DNA of 64,000 nt, taken from positions 21,914 through 85,913 of the forward strand of contig NZ_JAKVTG010000015.1 of NCBI RefSeq assembly GCF_022489025.1. The letters are read 5' to 3'. Shown here in pieces: positions 49,724 through 57,167 of this stretch; within the stretch, counting starts at the first letter, position 1, and each line of letters begins with the position of its first letter. Under the pieces are notes generated by a model. That model was not told the origin of the DNA, did not search any database, and saw nothing but the letters and a program-made list of their open reading frames with translations. Source of the DNA: Planococcus halocryophilus. Its GTDB lineage: Bacteria > Bacillota > Bacilli > Bacillales_A > Planococcaceae. Position numbers and translations under genes: made by a program.

Positions 49724-49835
49724 AAATTCAATAAAACACTTTCTTTGAATTCCTCTTTTTTGAAAAAATGAATCTTTATTGGAAGTTTATCAGTATAGTA
49801 ACGATAGCTAATTTAACATCGAGGGAGAGGATTTT

Positions 49836-50264
49836 ATGTATGGAGTTGAAGCATCGTTCTGGTTAAAGTTGCTTCTCTTAGCCTCCGTTTACTTTGTATT
49901 AATAACTTCATTTAACGCCATTATGCGCCGGTGGTTAGGAGTCGAGAAACGAAAAGCTTTCTCTCATAACCATATAAATGATAAGCACAGAAAAATCGAT
50001 TGGACTATTCGAATTATTTTTATTGTTGTAATGGTAACAGGAGGCTTTGTTAACGCAGCCATGATTCCTCGAGAACCTTATCAATTTTTAAAACCCTGGT
50101 TTTTATTAGTTGTACTCGTATTTCTCAGTGAAATCATAAGGGCAGTCATGGAAAAAAGATATGCGAAGAATCCAAATGCCTATATTTTTACTATTTGTCA
50201 ATCAGCTTTCATATTGGCACTGGTTATTTTATTATTTGCGACTGATTTTTGGGGTATTGTCTAG
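49836..50264 (+). CDS. DUF4181-like membrane protein
   Basis: A 142-residue protein with four membrane segments and a short basic loop after the first (MRRWLGVEKRKAFSHNHINDKHRKIDW), matching the DUF4181 family of Bacillales. The role is unknown. GAGGGAGAGG precedes the ATG. It is the only gene between sites B2 and B3 and ends before a hairpin at 50319-50348 (CGAAAAGCCTT / AAGGCTTTTCG). Confidence 0.75.
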   Translation: MYGVEASFWLKLLLLASVYFVLITSFNAIMRRWLGVEKRKAFSHNHINDKHRKIDWTIRIIFIVVMVTGGFVNAAMIPREPYQFLKPWFLLVVLVFLSEIIRAVMEKRYAKNPNAYIFTICQSAFILALVILLFATDFWGIV

Positions 50265-50318
50265 CCCAGCAATCAAACTCTTTAACAAAATTCCTTATTT
50301 TCAATTACATAACTACAG

Positions 50319-50348
50319 CGAAAAGCCTTTCTTACAGAAGGCTTTTCG
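50319..50348 (+). terminator. Hairpin at the end of cassette 2
   Basis: CGAAAAGCCTT and AAGGCTTTTCG are exact inverted arms around eight bases. It lies 34 bases before site B3. Confidence 0.6.
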
Positions 50349-50381
50349 TATGAGTTCTAACTAAACCTGTTACTAGAATGT

Positions 50382-50413
50382 GAATGTAACTTACTTGGTA
50401 ATAAGTTACATTC
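50382..50413. repeat. 32-bp palindromic cassette site B3
   Basis: GAATGTAACTTA and TAAGTTACATTC are perfect 12-bp arms around eight bases. Confidence 0.8.
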
Positions 50414-50429
50414 ACATCTAGGAAAATCT

Positions 50430-50669
50430 TTAAGCATTTACTATGAATCCTTGTGCTGAAACAAAGAAAATAAACAAGGATATAACGACAAGCATGTACC
50501 CCCAAAACTCTTTTCGATCCCTCTGGATTCTTTCAAAACCTGCTACCAACGTCAAAACACCTAGAATCAGCATGAGATATGGCATTAATGTAAAGTCCTG
50601 ACTCCATAGAACATAGGCTGCAAATCCAACTCCGACTACTTGTAGAATGATCCGAATAATTTTAAGAAT
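50430..50669 (-). CDS. DUF3953-like small membrane protein with ATT start
   Basis: Read leftward, a 79-residue frame encodes LKIIRIILQVVGVGFAAYVL, then LMPYLMLILGVLTLVAGFERI, the charged QRDRKEFWGYM and a last membrane segment ending GFIVNA. This is the DUF3953 pattern (three membrane segments, FQKDRK-WGYM). GGAGAGG stands four bases before an ATT codon in the place where relatives have ATG; no ATG, GTG or TTG is available near the N-terminus. Either ATT is used or the start is mutated. It lies alone between sites B3 and B4. Confidence 0.65.
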   Translation of the reverse strand: MLKIIRIILQVVGVGFAAYVLWSQDFTLMPYLMLILGVLTLVAGFERIQRDRKEFWGYMLVVISLFIFFVSAQGFIVNA

Positions 50670-50714
50670 AGTACCTCTCCTCTAACTAATATTTTTCAAC
50701 TAAATCAAAGTTTC

Positions 50715-50746
50715 GAATGTAACATAATTCACATTAAGTTACATTC
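50715..50746. repeat. 32-bp palindromic cassette site B4
   Basis: GAATGTAACATAA and TTAAGTTACATTC, one mismatch between the arms, around six bases. Confidence 0.8.
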
Positions 50747-50799
50747 ATTCATAAAGAAAAAGACCAACTTTTAAGACGATCTTTGTAGAGTCTATTCAA

Positions 50800-51102
50800 T
50801 TAAGTTACTGAGATAGCTTTTTTCCGCTTACCACATCTCTCGCATTTGTAAATAAACATTGCTGGAATCTCACTGTCTCGACCAATCCGTTCATACTTAT
50901 GCAAGCCAACTCTACACAAGAGGCTCTGTTCTTTGTTAGTAGCCAACTGTGAGATAAGTGAGATAACCAAAAATATAAAACCGGCGATGATTAAAATAGA
51001 GGGTGCATTATACAAATAAAATGTTTCCTCAATTTTAAAAATAAGAAGAATAGCTCCAACCAGAATGGCTGTTAAGGCAATGGTTTTCAATTTGGCAAAC
51101 AA
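50800..51102 (-). CDS. Small membrane protein with C-terminal zinc ribbon
   Basis: A 100-residue protein with two membrane segments (IALTAILVGAILLIF and SILIIAGFIFLVISLI) and a C-terminal cytoplasmic part with Cys in SLLCRVGLHKYE and a CERCGKRKK pair, a likely zinc ribbon. TTG start 51102 follows GGGAGGAA. A hairpin near 50758-50786 lies between its stop and site B4. Function unknown. Confidence 0.7.
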   Translation of the reverse strand: MFAKLKTIALTAILVGAILLIFKIEETFYLYNAPSILIIAGFIFLVISLISQLATNKEQSLLCRVGLHKYERIGRDSEIPAMFIYKCERCGKRKKAISVT

Positions 51103-51124
51103 AAAATTCCTCCCTGTCTATTAT

Positions 51125-51445
51125 TTAACGAACGGTTTCTCGCTCATTAGATAATTCCATCAAAAAAAGGCTGAAGAGTATGAATACGAGCACAATCGGC
51201 AGAGCTATTAGTAAAGAAGTTTCCATGTCTCAATCGATGAGGGTAAATGGCATAGCTGGTAGTATTACCGTAACTATACCGATAATGCCAGTCTTGGTTT
51301 TTGAGCTTTTAAAAACGTATTGTTTTTTCGCAATGAGGGCGTTTTTATTCAGTACTTCCATCAAATTTAAAAGCTACTTTTAAGGTGTCTTTAAACCCCC
51401 ATTGATGGCCACAGTTTTGGCAGACGAGTATTTTCTTCCATCCTA
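51125..51445 (-). pseudogene. Decayed zinc-ribbon membrane protein (paralogue of 49261-49578)
   Basis: Leftward translation gives W-K-K-I-L-V-C-Q-N-C-G-H-Q-W-G-F-K-D-T-L-K, then a stop where the next residues of the family should be. The second Cys pair reads R-P-H-C (TGC changed to CGC), the frame shifts in an A run, and K-S-S-K-T-K-T-G-I-I-G follows. A further stop lies before the second membrane segment (LLIALPIVLVFILFSLFLMEL). At least three lesions make this a pseudogene. Confidence 0.8.
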
Positions 51446-51514
51446 ATTTTTTCAAGTTGTTTTTAAACTTATTCCCTAAAATCCCAATTTAAATCTATTA
51501 TTTAAAACTGAAGT

Positions 51515-51546
51515 GAATGTAACTTAACTGCACTTAAGTTACATTC
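51515..51546. repeat. 32-bp palindromic cassette site B5
   Basis: GAATGTAACTTAA and TTAAGTTACATTC with CTGCAC between (one base differs at the inner edge). It closes the last recognisable B cassette on its left. Confidence 0.8.
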
Positions 51547-51568
51547 AGATTCGCTAATAATCAAAGGT

Positions 51569-51850
51569 TTATGATCCCCCTGTTTCAGAAGAATTCGAGG
51601 AGAATTTTTCATGCCTTTTTAAAATAATTCCACACGCTAATACTGTTACTAAAAACGAACCTACGTACAGATAAGAAGAAGGTGCATAACCGAAAGCAAC
51701 TTCGCTTTGCAGATTTTCTACGTTTGTCCAAACAGCTTCCCAATCTGGTTTATAGTTCAGCGTTTTTACATACCCTACTGCAAAAGTAGTCACGAAATAA
51801 ATGCCGTGGATAGCAGTTGCTCCTAATAAAGATTTCGAAAAGATTTTCGT
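51569..51850 (-). CDS. Small membrane protein with an apparently non-canonical start
   Basis: The frame reads T-K-I-F-S-K-S-L-L-G-A-T-A-I-H-G-I-Y-F-V and continues to a second membrane segment (YLYVGSFLVTVLACGIIL). A good AGGAGG lies at the right distance only for ACG 51850 (or ATT 51856); the first ordinary start is GTG 51793, which would remove most of the first membrane segment. Two hydrophobic segments with a ~30-residue loop suggest a signal-like small membrane protein. ACG may be a mutated ATG, so the gene could be inactive. Family not recognised. Confidence 0.55.
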   Translation of the reverse strand, partial: TKIFSKSLLGATAIHGIYFVTTFAVGYVKTLNYKPDWEAVWTNVENLQSEVAFGYAPSSYLYVGSFLVTVLACGIILKRHEKFSSNSSETGGS

Positions 51851-51985
51851 CCTAATTACCTCCTCTTCTTCTAGATTTTAGTATATCAATAAATTCAAGA
51901 TTCGTATCTGAAATATAGATTCTGTTTTAACTAAGCATAGTGAATCCACTGTCATTTATAATTCGTATATTCTTCTGGTTTAAAC

Positions 51986-52013
51986 CGTTCGTAAAAGCAC
52001 ATTTTATTTAAAA
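51986..52013. other. Element D2 next to a terminator
   Basis: CGTTCGTAAAAGCACATT matches the left part of the D palindrome at 53056; the right arm is lost. The adjoining hairpin AAACCATCTT / AAGATGGTTT (52017-52040) ends the methyltransferase gene read leftward. Confidence 0.45.
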
Positions 52014-52066
52014 AGAAACCATCTTAGAAAAGATGGTTTCGACTGCTTTAAATTTATAGTGTGACC

Positions 52067-52816
52067 TTACTTTTGAGCTGCAATCAAAAATCGTTTTGAA
52101 TTGGTGCAAATTCCTTTGTCAGTCTGGCTGCTTTTGATAAAGGCATTCAAACGAGAAAAGTCCTCGGGCTCCCTCCCAAAATTGGGAATAATGGGCGTGT
52201 GCTGTAACAAGAAGATCAAATCCTCAGGTCTTTGATAGTACTCTTTGATATTGTATTCATAGACTTGTACATTTGAAAATCCTGCTTCCTTTAGTTCCTG
52301 TACATAGTTTTCTCTTAATGTGCCGTCAACTTCGCCAAAGGATTGTCCTCTTTCGAATGCATTTTTGATATTTAATTTATCAGCTTCACTCACTTGCTGG
52401 GTTAAAAATAGGCCACCCGTCTTCAGCGCATCAGCCACTTCACTTGCAACGAATGGCGCATGGCGACTCGAAACCATGTCAAAGAATCCTGAAGGGAATT
52501 GTAAACTCTCCGAAGACATCTGAAAAAAACGCACATTTGGGATATTAGACATCTCTATATTTTCTTTAGCCGTTTTAATCATCCCATGTGATAAATCAAT
52601 TCCAACAATCAGCAGAAACGAGGAGGAAACAGTCAAGACATTTTCTCCCCCACCTGTCCCAATATCCAAGAGGACAGTCGTTTTTCTAGATCGTTTTTTT
52701 ACTTCATCGTAAAAGTCCCATTTTGGTTCATCCACTACAACTTGTAATTGACTAAAATCCCATCCATTTAAATTTCCAACATTCTCATAAAATTTTCTGT
52801 ATTCGATCTCATTCAT
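52067..52816 (-). CDS. SAM-dependent methyltransferase
   Basis: A 249-residue class I methyltransferase. Motif I is VLLDIGTGGGENVL, motif II region VGIDLSHGMIKTAKENI, and the post-motif FFDMVSSRHAPF resembles the small-molecule or rRNA-type YcgJ/RlmA-like branch. ATG 52816 follows AAAGGTGG with a seven-base gap. A similar class includes drug-resistance methyltransferases, but no specific substrate can be given. Confidence 0.82.
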   Translation of the reverse strand: MNEIEYRKFYENVGNLNGWDFSQLQVVVDEPKWDFYDEVKKRSRKTTVLLDIGTGGGENVLTVSSSFLLIVGIDLSHGMIKTAKENIEMSNIPNVRFFQMSSESLQFPSGFFDMVSSRHAPFVASEVADALKTGGLFLTQQVSEADKLNIKNAFERGQSFGEVDGTLRENYVQELKEAGFSNVQVYEYNIKEYYQRPEDLIFLLQHTPIIPNFGREPEDFSRLNAFIKSSQTDKGICTNSKRFLIAAQK

Positions 52817-53055
52817 TGTAGTTCCACCTTTCAAATGTTTAAATGCTTATCGATTTCGTTCCAAGTCTAGCTTCTCTGCTGAAAATAGGCACACTACCCC
52901 CTTTACAGCTGGTACGCGTTTTTTCCAGCCCGAGAACTAATTACTTCGAACAATCGGATAAGACATTCCATTCACCTCATTTGAAATAATAAAATAAGTA
53001 TATTCTAAATATAGTAAATTGTATATTTTTTTCCTAGTTATGTTAGCGTCAAAAG

Positions 53056-53083
53056 CGTTCGTAAAAGTACACTTACATGAACG
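53056..53083. other. 28-bp palindromic element D3
   Basis: CGTTCGTAAAA and TTACATGAACG are imperfect inverted 11-bp arms around GTACAC, the same 11-6-11 geometry as dif. It is followed by an A-rich hairpin and a degenerate dif-like sequence (ACTTCCCTAAC, longer spacer, ATATGTTAAAC; 53110-53142). Confidence 0.55.
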
Positions 53084-53134
53084 AAAAAAGAAGAGACATT
53101 CTATGAAGTCACTTCCCTAACAATAAACCCTCAT

Positions 53135-53269
53135 ATGTTAAACAATCACCGTTTAAAACAACAGATCGAACAATACATAACCTACTTCTACAACAAACGC
53201 ATTAAACAAAAATTGACCGGCATGAGTCAGGTGCAATACCGGACATATCCCAGCCAATTAGCTGCATAA
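53135..53269 (+). pseudogene. IS3-family transposase C-terminal remnant
   Basis: The frame encodes Q-I-E-Q-Y-I-T-Y-F-Y-N-K-R-I-K-Q-K-L-T-G-M followed by S-Q-V-Q-Y-R-T-Y-P-S-Q-L-A-A and stop, the last ~40 residues of IS3/IS150 OrfB integrases (YYNxxRIxxKLxGMSPxxYR). The DDE core is missing. The remnant begins inside the degenerate dif-like right arm, so insertion or deletion took place at that border. Confidence 0.8.
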
Positions 53270-53320
53270 ATAAAGCTCTAGCTTTAAGAGCTCACTATCC
53301 GTTACTTGAGGACAGAAACA

Positions 53321-53797
53321 TCAATCCATTTGCTTCCCCATTATTAAGAATCTATACTTTTCCCCTCTTATTTCATTTTCAAATTCTTCTTTTATGAGAA
53401 AACCTAATTTTTCATAAACACGGATTGCCCGCATATTAAATTCAACAACCATCAGCTCTAAGTAGTTGTAATGAAAACGCTCTTTTCCTTGCTCTATAAT
53501 TGCTTTAAAGAATTCCGTGCCATAACCTTCGCCTGTCAATGATGGCTTCATTTGAACACTTACCGCTAAAATTTCTTCTTCATCTTCTTCATTTACATAG
53601 AAAAATTCACAGTTGCCAACAATTTCATCAACTTCATTAATTACTGTAAATGCATAGTCAGAATTAGTCGCTTTTTCGATAGCTTCAATCTTTTCTTTTT
53701 GAATATCGTTATCATAAAATGAATATATACCTTCATACTTCCAGCCTAAAAATTCCTTTATGTCTACTTCTATTCTCGACCTTAAATAAAAATCCAT
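53321..53797 (-). CDS. GNAT-family N-acetyltransferase
   Basis: A 158-residue acetyltransferase. VSVQMKPSLTGEGYGTEFFKAII carries the acetyl-CoA pyrophosphate loop (motif A) and LELMVVEFNMRAIRVYEKLGF is motif B. TAGGGGGAAG precedes the ATG. The substrate cannot be told; such YhfO/RimI-like genes are frequent in accessory DNA. It lies 50 bases right of the transposase scar. Confidence 0.82.
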   Translation of the reverse strand: MDFYLRSRIEVDIKEFLGWKYEGIYSFYDNDIQKEKIEAIEKATNSDYAFTVINEVDEIVGNCEFFYVNEEDEEEILAVSVQMKPSLTGEGYGTEFFKAIIEQGKERFHYNYLELMVVEFNMRAIRVYEKLGFLIKEEFENEIRGEKYRFLIMGKQMD

Positions 53798-53938
53798 TCT
53801 TGCTTCCCCCTATTGAAACTGATTTGTATACTTTAACTTTAATCTAATATTCTTTTTATACCTATCTAAAAATCAATTATGAATTTTACTTGAGCAAAAA
53901 AGAGAAGGATATTAAATGTGAATTTGATATCCTTCTTC

Positions 53939-54214
53939 TTAGTCCATATTTTTTTCCTTATTAACAATTCTTTGAATGCTTTTAACAGATAAGAAATATG
54001 CTGTTGATAAATCTGCATAAGTTTGCCCTTTTTGATACTCATTATAGATTTCTCTATCTCTATTTATTAGTCTACTTTTAGTTTCGTTTTTTTCTCCCCA
54101 CGACTTTTCTTTACCTTCTATTCTTGGAATATAGAGGTATTCTCCATCCGCGTATTTCTGTATTAATTTTAGAACTTCCTTAGGTAATATACTTTTTGCA
54201 TTAATATAATTCAT
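53939..54214 (-). CDS. CD3324-like small HTH protein
   Basis: A 91-residue protein: MNYINAKSILPKEVLKLIQKY, YLYIPRIEGKEKSWG, and a C-terminal HTH (EIYNEYQKGQTYADLSTAYFLSVKSIQRIVNKEK). This is the CD3324/Mor-like small regulator family of Firmicutes. The ATG follows AAGGGGCAAGG. Target unknown. Confidence 0.8.
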   Translation of the reverse strand: MNYINAKSILPKEVLKLIQKYADGEYLYIPRIEGKEKSWGEKNETKSRLINRDREIYNEYQKGQTYADLSTAYFLSVKSIQRIVNKEKNMD

Positions 54215-54290
54215 GTCCTTGCCCCTTCAAAATTTTAATATAAGGTATAAGCAAAGACTCCTATTTATAATAATTCGGAAGCTAATACTT

Positions 54291-54325
54291 TTCAATCAAA
54301 TAGCAGTCTCTGCTATTTGATTGAA
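54291..54325. repeat. 15-bp inverted repeat
   Basis: TTCAATCAAATAGCA and TGCTATTTGATTGAA are perfect arms around GTCTC, upstream of the CD3324-like gene. It may be an operator or a terminator in either direction; no clear T run. Confidence 0.55.
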
Positions 54326-54419
54326 AAAATTTTTAAAGACGGATACTTCCCCATTACATAACCTCCTCATCATTATATTTACAACCCATTGTAAACTAAA
54401 AAGTATTTAGCTCCATGAT

Positions 54420-54446
54420 TGAACTGCGCCCCATTGAATGGACAGT
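54420..54446. mobile_element. IS3-family terminal sequence (scar)
   Basis: TGAACTGCGCCCC-N6-TGGACAGT resembles the ends of IS150-type elements (TG-ACTG-CCCC, GGACA). With the transposase tail 1.2 kb away it may be the other end of a mostly deleted element. Confidence 0.5.
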
Positions 54447-54464
54447 TTACAAAAAAGGTACCCT

Positions 54465-54493
54465 GCAGCTGCCGATAATCCAGCAATATGTAA
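54465..54493 (+). other. dif-like site 5 (seven-base spacer)
   Basis: Left arm near GCTGCCGATAA, right arm ATATGTAAACA, with one extra base in the spacer. It lies 22 bases before the stop of the MccF-like gene, the same position as other sites. Confidence 0.6.
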
Positions 54494-54515
54494 ACACAAT
54501 TATTTCAAGAAATAG

Positions 54516-55550
54516 CTATATATAAACCATCTGGATAGTTCCTTTTGAGTTGTTGTAAGTTACCTTCCCAAAAGCTCCATTCACTATAATGTTTTGCGGC
54601 GGTGCATGGCCAATATCCACATCATATAGGACAGGGATATGTTGATCCGCAAATATGTCATTCAGCGCATCAATTAGTTGAAAATCTTGATTGGCCGAGT
54701 AACGAGAAGATCTTCCGATTAAGATGCCATTTGTATGCTTGAACCAACCGGCTTGTTTCATTTGCCATAAACTCCGGTAGATATTAATCGCATCCAAGCC
54801 CACGCTTTCTAAATACCACACAACCCCTTCTTCAGAAGCATACTTCGAAACATAGTCGTCCACTTGATCAAAAGGAGTACCGATAAGTGTACGCAGCGTA
54901 CTGACACAGCCTCCAAATAACCTTCCTGAAAACTCTACTTGCGAATCTCCACTCAAAGTTTTCCATTCTGTTTTCGAATCAAAATAAAAGCCAGTCGCCG
55001 GATTTTTATACACCTTTTCCCAACTGGACTGATAGTGATCAGAAGAGTATTGCGTTACTTCTCCATTTTCCGGACAACTTAGCACATCTGTCCATCTTGA
55101 GGTTAGTGAATCCCATTGGGGTGCCGATAATTCTACAAAGTTCGTTCCGTGAGCAGAAGCGTTGCCGGTTATCGTTGAATAGGCAAAAAGGAAAGTACTT
55201 ATATCTGAGTAGCCTAGTATCCACTTCGGTGGAACAGCTTTCAGCTTCTCCCAGTCCATTAACGGGAGGATCTCCATGGCGAAACTGCCTCCCCAAGGCG
55301 GAATAATGGCTCTGATATTTTCATCTAACAAAAAAGACATTAATTCTTCTGCTCGTTTTTCTTTTGGTGCACTTCTTCCTTTTTGTTGCGTCCAAGCCGT
55401 TTCACCCATTACTACTTTGTATCCCTGTGCTTCTACATTTTCTTTTGCTTTAGACAACAGAATATGCAGAGACTCTTCTGCACCACTGGAAGGAGCTGTT
55501 ACACCGATTGCATCTCCTCTTGTTAATGGTTTAGGATAAGTCACTTTCAT
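54516..55550 (-). CDS. MccF/LD-carboxypeptidase family (S66) serine peptidase
   Basis: A 344-residue S66 peptidase. The nucleophile Ser is in WILGYSDIST, the Glu in WYLESVGLDA, and the His in DIGHAPPQNI. The family comprises murein LD-carboxypeptidases and MccF, which cleaves the amide between peptide and nucleotide of microcin C and related aminoacyl-sulfamoyl adenylates. The 344-residue length and GNASAHGTNF match the MccF branch better than LdcA. ATG 55550 follows AAAGGGG. It is last in a T-box-acetyltransferase-NDT-like-MccF operon, 29 bases after the previous gene. Confidence 0.85.
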   Translation of the reverse strand: MKVTYPKPLTRGDAIGVTAPSSGAEESLHILLSKAKENVEAQGYKVVMGETAWTQQKGRSAPKEKRAEELMSFLLDENIRAIIPPWGGSFAMEILPLMDWEKLKAVPPKWILGYSDISTFLFAYSTITGNASAHGTNFVELSAPQWDSLTSRWTDVLSCPENGEVTQYSSDHYQSSWEKVYKNPATGFYFDSKTEWKTLSGDSQVEFSGRLFGGCVSTLRTLIGTPFDQVDDYVSKYASEEGVVWYLESVGLDAINIYRSLWQMKQAGWFKHTNGILIGRSSRYSANQDFQLIDALNDIFADQHIPVLYDVDIGHAPPQNIIVNGAFGKVTYNNSKGTIQMVYI

Positions 55551-55579
55551 ACCAAACACCCCTTTAAAAATGGCTATTT

Positions 55580-55981
55580 TTAAGTCAATGTAGCACTAAA
55601 TTGCGAACAAATTAAACCAATTAAGTCGTCTAACGATCCGATGACCTTTTCAACTTCTGGAAGATGGTAAAATGTACTCGTTAACGATACATCATTGATT
55701 TCATCATTTGGAGAATAGAGAAACACTTTTTTATCGCCAGCTAAGGCTAGGCCCAGCTCAATGTGACTTCCTTTTCCACCCGGCAACAGAATGACTACAA
55801 AATCTGAATCCATAACAGCATTCTTCTCTTTCACGCCTATCTTTTCTAACTCACTTAACGTGGACGCGCGATTGTTCTTCGTCCAATCATAAGTATGGAA
55901 AAATCCGACATCGATTAATTTTTGATTCACATATCTAACCTGTTCCTTATTGATAAAACTTGAAGCAACGTAAAATTTCAT
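55580..55981 (-). CDS. Nucleoside 2-deoxyribosyltransferase-like protein
   Basis: A 133-residue protein starting MKFYVASSF, with NAVMDSDFVVILLPGGKGSHIELGLALA, which is the NDT-like pattern: a conserved Asp-Ser/Asp and a G-S-H-x-E-x-G-x-A helix with the catalytic Glu. Such proteins bind and often cleave the N-glycosidic bond of nucleosides or nucleotides. AAAAAGGAG precedes the ATG. Lying between an acetyltransferase and an MccF-like peptidase, it would fit an attack on the nucleoside part of a nucleotide-like toxin; that is inference. Confidence 0.75.
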   Translation of the reverse strand: MKFYVASSFINKEQVRYVNQKLIDVGFFHTYDWTKNNRASTLSELEKIGVKEKNAVMDSDFVVILLPGGKGSHIELGLALAGDKKVFLYSPNDEINDVSLTSTFYHLPEVEKVIGSLDDLIGLICSQFSATLT

Positions 55982-56056
55982 GTGAAATCTCCTTTTTCCG
56001 TTAACTTAATGGTGTGTAAATCAATTCAATAAAAATGAGCTATAAAAATTGCATTA

Positions 56057-56626
56057 TTAATTCTTTTGCGTAACCGCGTATATACAGGTATCCGTCAGAG
56101 TTTTTCCGTCTGCTGATAAATCTTCATTTACAAGAATTCCCTCTAAGTTGAACCCCAGTTTTTCGGGTATTGCTCGACTTGGGAGATTGGTGGATTCACA
56201 TCTAATTTCAAGTCGATGAAACTCGAGTTCATGAGTACCATATTCCATTAATGCTTTTACTGCTTCGGTTATATATCCATTGCCACTAAACTTCGTATTG
56301 ATCCAGTAGCCAATCTCACATTTTTGAACTTCCCAGTCCACGCTCTGCAAGCTTGCTGTTCCAATGAACTCTTTAGAATCCTTATGAAAAATCAAGAATC
56401 GGAAATTCTCTCTTTCGAGAAATTTTATATGCGCTTCACGAAGACTGATCTCGGTCTCTTCTGAGGTAGGAACTTCTTGTGCGAAAGGCAACCACTGCCT
56501 TAGTTCTGTAATAGAATCTTTGACTGCTCTATTTACTGCGTCTCCATCTCCCGAATAATAAGGAGCTCTCAGTAGCAATCGTTCTGTTTGTAATTCAGAT
56601 GGCACGTTTAATAATATAGAATTCAT
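56057..56626 (-). CDS. RimL/RimJ-type GNAT acetyltransferase under T-box control
   Basis: A 189-residue acetyltransferase of the RimJ/RimL/MccE branch: LQTERLLLRAP, LRQWLPF, a motif A region EIGYWINTKFSGNGYITEAVKALMEYG and HRLEIRCESTNLPSRAIPEKLGF. Members acetylate alpha-amino groups; MccE and RimL do so on processed microcin C. ATG 56626 follows GAGGAG. It is the first gene after a T-box leader and continues into the NDT-like and MccF-like genes without visible terminator (75 and 29 bases between genes). I infer a detoxification operon. Confidence 0.82.
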   Translation of the reverse strand: MNSILLNVPSELQTERLLLRAPYYSGDGDAVNRAVKDSITELRQWLPFAQEVPTSEETEISLREAHIKFLERENFRFLIFHKDSKEFIGTASLQSVDWEVQKCEIGYWINTKFSGNGYITEAVKALMEYGTHELEFHRLEIRCESTNLPSRAIPEKLGFNLEGILVNEDLSADGKTLTDTCIYAVTQKN

Positions 56627-56669
56627 ATTTATTCTCCTCATTTCTGATTTTAATTGTTAACGAACCTTT

Positions 56670-56960
56670 ACTAGAACAAAATAAAAAACCTCCACCCCAA
56701 AGAACTTAATCTTAAGGACGAAAGTTATCATTTCGTGGTACCACCTTAGTTTATTGGTGCATCGCTGCTGCCAATCTCATCGGGTACAATCATACCCTAT
56801 CCGTATAACGGTGGAATCCGTCTTGCTATCCCTAATCCAAAAGATTAGCTTGGCAAGAAGCTCAGAGACTTTATTTCCCTAAGTTGATCATTACTCCTTT
56901 TCAGCAAACCGGAGCTCTCTTTAAATCATCGATCCTTAGGTACTTCTCTCTTCAACGCTT
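56670..56960 (-). promoter_or_regulatory. T-box leader upstream of the RimL-type operon
   Basis: Read leftward: stem I with GAGAGA-AGTA (specifier-loop 5' side) and a distal AGAGAGCTCC stem, long middle stems, then the T-box core AAGGTGGTACCACG (56747-56734) and a terminator region ending GGAGG-TTTTTT near 56690-56680. This is a canonical T-box attenuator that reads the charging state of one tRNA. The specifier triplet is unclear; the internal loop reads GAAATAAAG. No amino-acid gene follows. Confidence 0.85.
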
Positions 56961-57081
56961 TTTATAATTCCCATAATATTATCACAACTGTAACAAATTA
57001 GTAAATACCCATCTTAATAAGCTTTCATAGTAATTAACCCTATATTAAAATTCTTCTTTGAAGTGCACTTTCCCAGGTATA

Positions 57082-57120
57082 AAGAAAAAGAAGAAACCCA
57101 TGTTTGAGCTGGTTCTCTTC
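57082..57120 (-). terminator. Terminator of the ABC permease gene, left of dif-like site 6
   Basis: GAAGAAACC pairs with GGTTCTCTTC; read leftward TTTTTCTTT follows. The dif-like site lies between this hairpin and the permease stop codon. Confidence 0.65.
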
Positions 57121-57143
57121 CGATAAGGTGTCATATGTAAACC
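57116..57143 (+). other. dif-like site 6
   Basis: Left arm TCTTCCGATAA, spacer GGTGTC, right arm ATATGTAAACC. Confidence 0.8.
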
Positions 57144-57167
57144 TATTTATCAGCACTTGAATTCCCT

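Noticed and set aside
49129..51546. Integron attC sites
   Set aside because: The palindromes are short, nearly perfect and AT-rich, without the R and L box pattern or the unpaired bases of attC, and no IntI is present.
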